This document shows positions 7,910-11,156 of a DNA stretch of 11,156 bases, piece after piece. A program made the translations under genes and the position numbers. The DNA lies in the NCBI GenBank assembly GCA_964498255.1, contig CAZCGW010000036.1, forward strand, positions 1-11,156, written 5' to 3'. Each line of letters begins with the position of its first letter. Position 1 is the first letter of the stretch. Under the pieces are notes generated by a model. It was given only the letters and a program-made list of their open reading frames with translations, made no database searches and was not told where the DNA came from. The DNA comes from Fluviibacter sp964498255. Lineage in GTDB: Bacteria; Pseudomonadota; Gammaproteobacteria; Burkholderiales; Rhodocyclaceae.

Positions 7910-8963
7910 TAGAGCCCTGGTGTGCATGGCGTGCCTTCGTTGGTGATTTCCTGCTGGTCGTCCTCCTCCTCGCTAATGGATCGTTTACATTCGGCATGGC
8001 AATTTCAGAGAGCTTAGATTTGATATAACGTTCAGTTGTGAGAACGCTGGTGTGACCTAGAAGGCTTTGGATTTTCTCAAGAGGCACGCCAGATTTGTAC
8101 ATGTCGGTCGCTGCCTTGCCCTTTAGATCGTATAGCTTGAAGTTCTGTACGCCTACTTTTTGGGTGATTGCCTTAAACCGCCGACATAGCCGATGGTAGT
8201 CAACGGTGCCGCGAGTTCTCGGTGAATAGACGAATGGTTTTATATCGGCAGGATCTTCCATGCACTCGTCTATCAACGACTTTAGTCGCCCAGCGATAAC
8301 GATATCGACAGCTGTAGCTGTTTTCTCTTGCGACAGCCTTAATACTTGAATTGTCTTATTGCCAGAATGGGTGATGGCAATATTGTGGCGACCGAGTTTG
8401 ATGATGTCAGCTGGTCGTTGCGCTGTTGTGCAGGCCAAGATCATGAAACGCTTGAGGTGCTTCGGGCAGGCCTTGTACACGGTTTGAAACTCATGGTCGC
8501 TAATGTATCGATCACGTTTCCTCTCCGTAATCTTTTTAACACCACGACATGGGTTTATATCAACCCAGCCGCGCTCAAGTGCTTTGCTAAAGATTGTCGA
8601 AAGAAGTGCAATCTCTCGATTGGCACGCGTTGGGGCGGAAGCCCCGCGCTCGTCTCGAAATGTGGCGACGTGGTGGGGCCGTAAGTCACGGATGTTGATG
8701 TCTTTAAAGGCTCTGTTCAGCTCTTTGATTTCATACTGGTTGTCTTGGTACGTGCGGGGACGCTTCTCCGGCGCGATCTCTGCCATATACCAATTGATCA
8801 ACGAACCAACCGTGCCTACCCTCGCCACCGGCTCGATAATTTCTTGAAATCTACGTCTAGCACGCGCCTCGTCTGGACCGAGCATAGATTTGGCGTTTGT
8901 AACAGCGTTGATGCACCAATAGACACCATCAAAAAATTCAAACCTGTATGTTGAGCTGTGCAT
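7884..8963 (-). CDS. Tyrosine recombinase / phage-type integrase, 3' end overwritten by the IS
   Basis: This 359-residue protein resembles integrases that insert and excise mobile elements. A SAM-like core-binding domain lies at about 50-135, followed by the catalytic domain. Arg183 (TTAQRPADIIKL), Lys214 (SQEKTA), His304 (LLGHTS) and the nucleophile Tyr313 (TTERYIKS) are present. The box usually reading HxLR is YDLK here (278-281), so the second His is Tyr and the second Arg is Lys; the Lys is familiar in one integrase subgroup, the Tyr is less usual. There is no ribosome site before the ATG and no better start before an in-frame stop, so the N-terminus, which lacks a clear arm-binding domain, may be shortened. 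The last eight residues (MTAYSHLM) and the stop are encoded by the IS21 right end, so the native C-terminal tail is lost. The catalytic core is complete. Confidence 0.88.
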   Translation of the reverse strand: MHSSTYRFEFFDGVYWCINAVTNAKSMLGPDEARARRRFQEIIEPVARVGTVGSLINWYMAEIAPEKRPRTYQDNQYEIKELNRAFKDINIRDLRPHHVATFRDERGASAPTRANREIALLSTIFSKALERGWVDINPCRGVKKITERKRDRYISDHEFQTVYKACPKHLKRFMILACTTAQRPADIIKLGRHNIAITHSGNKTIQVLRLSQEKTATAVDIVIAGRLKSLIDECMEDPADIKPFVYSPRTRGTVDYHRLCRRFKAITQKVGVQNFKLYDLKGKAATDMYKSGVPLEKIQSLLGHTSVLTTERYIKSKLSEIAMPNVNDPLARRRTTSRKSPTKARHAHQGSMTAYSHLM

Positions 8964-9024
8964 TATTTGCGTCGAGAAGTTCGTTCGATCAGATGCGTGA
9001 AAAGCCTGAAATTATGCCCTATCT

Positions 9025-9037
9025 AATGGCTCATTAA
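9025..9037. promoter_or_regulatory. 13-bp dyad TAATGGCTCATTA upstream of the integrase
   Basis: TAATG and CATTA are perfect inverted arms around GCT, 62 bases upstream of the integrase start. Position and symmetry fit an operator for a small regulator or excisionase. No matching regulator gene is in the window, and no convincing -35/-10 pair is seen, so the role is inferred. Confidence 0.3.
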
Positions 9038-9088
9038 CGATTGCTTCGACCCAGTTATTTCAGAAATTGATCCTGAAAAATAATGCTC

Positions 9089-9120
9089 GGGTGTCTGACC
9101 GATTCGTCGGCCAGACACCC
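9089..9120. other. Strong stem-loop in the integrase-methyltransferase spacer
   Basis: GGGTGTCTG (9089-9097) pairs perfectly with CAGACACCC (9112-9120). After one mismatch, CCGA pairs with TCGG around a TTCG tetraloop. The fold is 13 paired bases over 32 nucleotides. No T-run follows on either strand, so it is a structured element and not a clear intrinsic terminator. Confidence 0.6.
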
Positions 9121-9177
9121 TGTCTAGTTCGGCTGCGCCTCAAAGCATTGGGGCGCAATGAATGCGCTGTTCTTAAT

Positions 9178-9369
9178 GCTGCCCGTTGCCTACATTCGCC
9201 CAGACAAATCAGGCGGATCAGTCTTTCGGATGTGCTTTTGGGTAGCACATCCGCTGCGCCTTTCAACGACTTTCGCGGCATAAGACGGTCCCCCTGCAAG
9301 CAGGATCCACCATTTATTCCACGTTCGTTGACCACCTGATTTGTCCGGCCGCCCTTGGCACCGGGCAGC
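9178..9369. other. Nested long-range inverted repeats; candidate structured RNA or DNA-processing site
   Basis: Within the 464-base spacer 8964-9427 I see no gene. Three sets of arms nest inside one another: 9178-9190 with 9357-9369 (12 of 13 pairs), 9203-9216 with 9332-9345 (13 of 14, including GACAAATCAGG and CCTGATTTGTC), and the hairpin CGGATGTGCT (9227-9236) with AGCACATCCG (9244-9253, perfect). A single strand, RNA or DNA, could fold into a closed multi-branch structure about 190 nucleotides long. It ends 58 bases before the methyltransferase start. It could be an RNA gene, a 5' leader, a transfer or recombination site, or a small non-autonomous element; the sequence does not decide between these. 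Confidence 0.45.
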
Positions 9370-9427
9370 AGGATTTGTTTATTTACCGCCGGTTGCCCTT
9401 CATTCACATTTATGGAGTTGCACCGCT

Positions 9428-10072
9428 ATGAACAAACTTATCCTGGGCGATTGCCTTTCTGCTCTACCGAAGATTGCCGATGAATCCGTTAATCTTGTTT
9501 TGACGGACCCACCATACCTCGTGAACTATCAAGACCGGAGCGGCCGTTCTATCGCCAACGATAAAACAGGCGAATGGTTACAGCCGACCTTTGCAGAACT
9601 TCATCGGGTGCTGCGCCCCGATTCTTTCTGTGTCAGCTTTTACGGCTGGACCAAAATTGACCATTTCTTTGCCGCCTGGAAAAAGGCCGGTTTCCGTGTC
9701 ATCGGGCATATCGTTTTCAACAAGGGTTATGCCTCTTCCAGTCGCTTTGTCCGATACCAGCATGAATCGGCTTTCCTTCTTGCCAAAGGAAATCCGGCTT
9801 TGCCGGAAAACCCGATTCCAGATGTGTTGCCCTGGAAGTATTCGGGCAATAAGTTCCACCCGACACAAAAGCCCCTTGATGCTATGAAAACGCTCGTTGA
9901 GGCGTTTTCCAAGCCCGGCGAATTGGTGCTTGACCCGTTCGCCGGCTCTGGCACCACCTGCGTAGCAGCCTGCCAGTCTGGCCGGAATTACCTCGGGATT
10001 GAACTTGACCCGAATTACTACGCCATCGCTTCGCAGCGTCTGGCGACCGAAGCCATCGCCATTGCTGCCTAA
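9428..10072 (+). CDS. Site-specific DNA methyltransferase (beta class, probably adenine-N6)
   Basis: This 214-residue enzyme should transfer a methyl group from S-adenosylmethionine to DNA. The catalytic motif DPPY (27-30) comes before HPTQKP (144-149) and the cofactor-binding motif DPFAGSGTT (169-177), followed by GIELDP (190-195). That order defines the beta group, which includes HinfI- and CcrM-type enzymes. DPPY is commonest in adenine-N6 enzymes, but cytosine-N4 cannot be excluded. I chose the ATG at 9428 because GGAG (9414-9417) lies ten bases upstream and MNKLILGDCLSALP matches the normal family start; an in-frame ATG at 9341 would add 29 unlikely residues. It is shorter than CcrM and has little room for a target-recognition domain. 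No restriction enzyme gene is nearby, so it looks like a solitary methyltransferase, a type often carried by plasmids and integrative elements. Confidence 0.92.
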   Translation: MNKLILGDCLSALPKIADESVNLVLTDPPYLVNYQDRSGRSIANDKTGEWLQPTFAELHRVLRPDSFCVSFYGWTKIDHFFAAWKKAGFRVIGHIVFNKGYASSSRFVRYQHESAFLLAKGNPALPENPIPDVLPWKYSGNKFHPTQKPLDAMKTLVEAFSKPGELVLDPFAGSGTTCVAACQSGRNYLGIELDPNYYAIASQRLATEAIAIAA

Positions 10073-10086
10073 TAACCAAACAGATT

Positions 10087-10107
10087 GCCGGGGCGAATGG
10101 CCCCGGC
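10087..10107 (+). promoter_or_regulatory. GC-rich hairpin between methyltransferase and the next gene
   Basis: GCCGGGGC (10087-10094) pairs perfectly with GCCCCGGC (10100-10107) around a 5-base loop. It lies 14 bases after the methyltransferase stop and just before the AGAAAGGA ribosome site of the next gene. No T-run follows. It may partly terminate transcription or protect the upstream mRNA. Confidence 0.5.
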
Positions 10108-10124
10108 CATAGAAAGGAATCGAA

Positions 10125-10400
10125 ATGACTACCTCAAAAAAAACCAACACCACTCCACTTATCGTTGAATCCGCCGAGAACCACTTGAACGTTGTCCGTT
10201 TGACGCTAATGCGTGCGCTCGAAGAAGTCGGGCGCTATCAGAAATCCTTTGTTGAAGAATCCGACCTTTCTAGAAAGGCCGACATCCTGAACTGGACGCT
10301 CAATTATCTGGTTACGGGCATTCTCCCGAACCTGCGAATTGACCTACTGGCAACAGCTCAAGCGAATCTGAAATCACTCGCAATTCGGGAGGCTTTATGA
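10125..10400 (+). CDS. Small hypothetical protein, 91 aa
   Basis: I do not recognise this protein. It has a Lys/Thr-rich N-terminus (TTSKKTNTTP) followed by what looks like continuous alpha-helix, with alternating charged and hydrophobic residues (LTLMRALEEVGRYQKSF, then DILNWTLNYLVTGILPNLRI). There are no cysteines, signal peptide or catalytic motifs. The start is supported by AGAAAGGA (10111-10118) six bases upstream of the ATG. It overlaps the next gene by ATGA, so the two are translationally coupled, and it follows the methyltransferase by 52 bases in the same direction. The gene set resembles accessory cargo of a plasmid or integrative element. A structural or regulatory partner role for the next small protein is possible but unproven. 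Confidence 0.7.
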   Translation: MTTSKKTNTTPLIVESAENHLNVVRLTLMRALEEVGRYQKSFVEESDLSRKADILNWTLNYLVTGILPNLRIDLLATAQANLKSLAIREAL

Positions 10401-10648
10401 CTTCTATGGAATCGAATATTTCCGCTTTCCTTCGGGGATTCGGAGACTTCAACCCTAGCGGGTTGCGTCTTGTCTCCACATGCCACAACTGGCCCGACCT
10501 TGCGCGAGCTGAAATTGAGCGCCGAATGACTGCGCTTATTCAAACTTTTACCTACCAGGAACTACTAGCGGTTGCTTCGGGAGAAGTCAGCCTTTCTAAG
10601 CTTGCTACCGCCATTTTGAGCGATGAACGTATGAAGTCCGACACCTAA
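10397..10648 (+). CDS. Small hypothetical protein, 83 aa
   Basis: I do not recognise this protein. It is soluble-looking and mixed in character: an N-terminal part with LRGFGDFNPSGLRLVSTC, then helices containing DLARAEIERRMTALIQTFTY and QELLAVASGEVSLSKLATAI. Two cysteine-containing patches are too far apart to suggest a metal site. Its ATG overlaps the stop of the upstream gene (ATGA), with GGAGG at 10388-10392 four bases before it, a clear sign of coupled translation. It ends 17 bases before a strong hairpin, which probably marks the end of the methyltransferase-containing transcript. Confidence 0.7.
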   Translation: MTSMESNISAFLRGFGDFNPSGLRLVSTCHNWPDLARAEIERRMTALIQTFTYQELLAVASGEVSLSKLATAILSDERMKSDT

Positions 10649-10665
10649 CCATTCCTTGCAACAGA

Positions 10666-10693
10666 CTGCCCCTGTGTATAAGCACAGGGGCAG
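10666..10693 (+). terminator. Perfect 11-bp hairpin after the small-gene pair
   Basis: CTGCCCCTGTG (10666-10676) pairs perfectly with CACAGGGGCAG (10683-10693) around the loop TATAAG. It lies just downstream of the last gene and runs into the first base pairs of the 210-bp tandem repeat. No T-run follows, so it may act as an mRNA-stabilising or weak terminator structure and not as a classical terminator. Confidence 0.5.
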
Positions 10694-10725
10694 GAGCGGC
10701 GGTGTTCGCCCATAGGGGCAAACCT

Positions 10726-10751
10726 AAAAATTCCCGCCGGCGGGAATTTTT
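10726..10751. repeat. Perfect 26-bp palindrome centred on GCCGGC
   Basis: The half-site AAAAATTCCCGCC is followed by its exact reverse complement. The A-tract, GC-rich stem and T-tract give terminator-like character in both directions. Equally, the dyad could be an operator bound by a dimeric regulator. The start of the second copy is visible at 10936-10953, where the assembly breaks inside this palindrome. Confidence 0.7.
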
Positions 10752-10769
10752 GTCACGGCGTATCTCCTA

Positions 10770-10793
10770 AAAAATTTGGTTAACCAAATTTTT
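10770..10793. repeat. Perfect 24-bp palindrome centred on GTTAAC
   Basis: The half-site AAAAATTTGGTT is followed by its exact reverse complement. The AT-rich arms and GGTTAACC core fit a DNA-binding site for a dimeric regulator better than a terminator stem. It lies 18 bases after the previous palindrome in the same repeat unit. No candidate regulator gene is in the window. Confidence 0.65.
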
Positions 10794-10795
10794 AG

Positions 10796-10844
10796 CCATG
10801 GCTGCCACCCGAAGGGCGCTTATGCGCCTTGGGCCCACCCATGG
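10796..10844. repeat. Large imperfect hairpin with CCATGG ends
   Basis: CCATGG at 10796-10801 can pair with CCATGG at 10839-10844. Inside, AAGGGCGC (10812-10819) pairs with GCGCCTT (10824-10830) around TTAT with one bulged G, and CCC (10808-10810) pairs with GGG (10831-10833). It is the third dyad in the repeat unit. Confidence 0.55.
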
Positions 10845-10953
10845 TTTACCCCGAACGTCAAAGACATGAAAAGCCAGACACATAACCAAAGACGCTAAGG
10901 CAGGAGCGGCGGTGTTCGCCCATAGGGGCAAACCTAAAAATTCCCGCCGGCGG

Positions 10954-11053
10954 NNNNNNNNNNNNNNNNNNNNNNNNNNNNNNNNNNNNNNNNNNNNNNN
11001 NNNNNNNNNNNNNNNNNNNNNNNNNNNNNNNNNNNNNNNNNNNNNNNNNNNNN
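10954..11053. other. Assembly gap of exactly 100 N
   Basis: A round 100-base N run is the usual placeholder for a gap of unknown length. Both edges lie inside the 210-bp tandem repeat, so the gap reflects repeat collapse and not a missing gene. Any reading frame drawn across it is meaningless. Confidence 0.97.
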
Positions 11054-11108
11054 CCGAACGTCAAAGACATGAAAAGCCAGACACATAACCAAAGACGCTA
11101 AGGCAGGA

Positions 11109-11156
11109 TAGGCCATAGGCCGTCATTTGTATTACATTGGTCAGATGGTTTAACCT
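11109..11156. other. Unique sequence after the repeat array, no gene visible
   Basis: The last 48 bases leave the repeat at a sharp boundary after CAGGA. They contain a short direct repeat (TAGGCCA/TAGGCCG) and end in GGTTTAACCT, a 10-base near-palindrome that resembles the GGTTAACC core of the repeat unit. Nothing else can be supported before the window ends. Confidence 0.4.

Larger units (their letters stand above)
10689..11108. repeat. 210-bp tandem repeat, at least two units, interrupted by an assembly gap
   Basis: Bases 10689-10743 recur exactly at 10899-10953, and 10851-10905 recur exactly at 11054-11108, so the period is 210 bp. The missing middle of the second copy is replaced by N. 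If there are only two units, the hidden part is 107 bases, equivalent to 10744-10850. No open frame of useful length crosses the unit. Each unit carries three strong dyads (10726-10751, 10770-10793 and 10796-10844). The true copy number cannot be read from this sequence. Confidence 0.9.

Noticed and set aside
9178..9369. Integron attC site or retron RNA.
   Set aside because: No GTTRRRY-type recombination box is found at the arm ends, and no integron integrase or reverse transcriptase is present.
9060..9407. Open frames on both strands in the integrase-methyltransferase spacer.
   Set aside because: They overlap the hairpins, lack ribosome sites and have compositionally unlikely products rich in Arg and Ser.
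9341..9427. 29-residue N-terminal extension of the methyltransferase.
   Set aside because: It lies partly inside the inverted-repeat structure, has no ribosome site, and the family normally begins at the MNKLILGDC-like segment.
10689..11108. CRISPR array or plasmid iterons.
   Set aside because: The repeat unit is 210 bp with no variable spacers; iterons are usually about 17-22 bp.
10858..11116. Reading frames crossing the N run.
   Set aside because: They exist only because undefined bases contain no stop codons.

Overview
The window looks like Gram-negative (Pseudomonadota) DNA of moderate G+C. It encodes an inner-membrane ABC exporter, a periplasmic adaptor and a TolC-type outer-membrane channel, and these need a double membrane. 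The species cannot be named from the sequence. A run of exactly 100 N at 10954-11053 shows the record is a scaffolded draft assembly.

Left part (1-4326, + strand): a tightly packed type I secretion operon. It holds the 3' part of an HlyB-type ABC ATPase/permease, an HlyD-type adaptor (4-base overlap) and a TolC-type channel (11-base overlap). Together they would move an unfolded protein, probably an RTX-type adhesin or toxin, from cytoplasm to outside in one step. No substrate gene is visible. A 72-base convergent spacer follows, then an unrecognised 270-residue gene on the minus strand (4399-5211).

Middle part (5331-8963): a complete-looking IS21-family element of about 2.5 kb, with istA, istB, matching ends and 23-24 bp degenerate repeats at the right end. 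It lies between a minus-strand terminator that has lost its gene and the 3' end of a minus-strand tyrosine recombinase. The last eight residues and the stop of the recombinase come from the IS end. No convincing target duplication is seen, which suggests a rearranged junction.

Right part (8964-11156): accessory DNA of plasmid or integrative-element character. A 464-base divergent spacer contains strong hairpins and a nested, long-range inverted-repeat structure (9178-9369). A solitary beta-class DNA methyltransferase follows, then two small unrecognised genes joined by ATGA. The window ends in a 210-bp tandem repeat packed with palindromes and broken by the assembly gap. Both gap edges repeat earlier sequence for exactly 55 bases, which looks like a short-read assembler unable to resolve a tandem array.

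The less explained parts are the folded intergenic region before the methyltransferase, the palindrome-rich 210-bp repeat and the IS-recombinase junction. No recognisable new multi-gene defence or metabolic system is evident.
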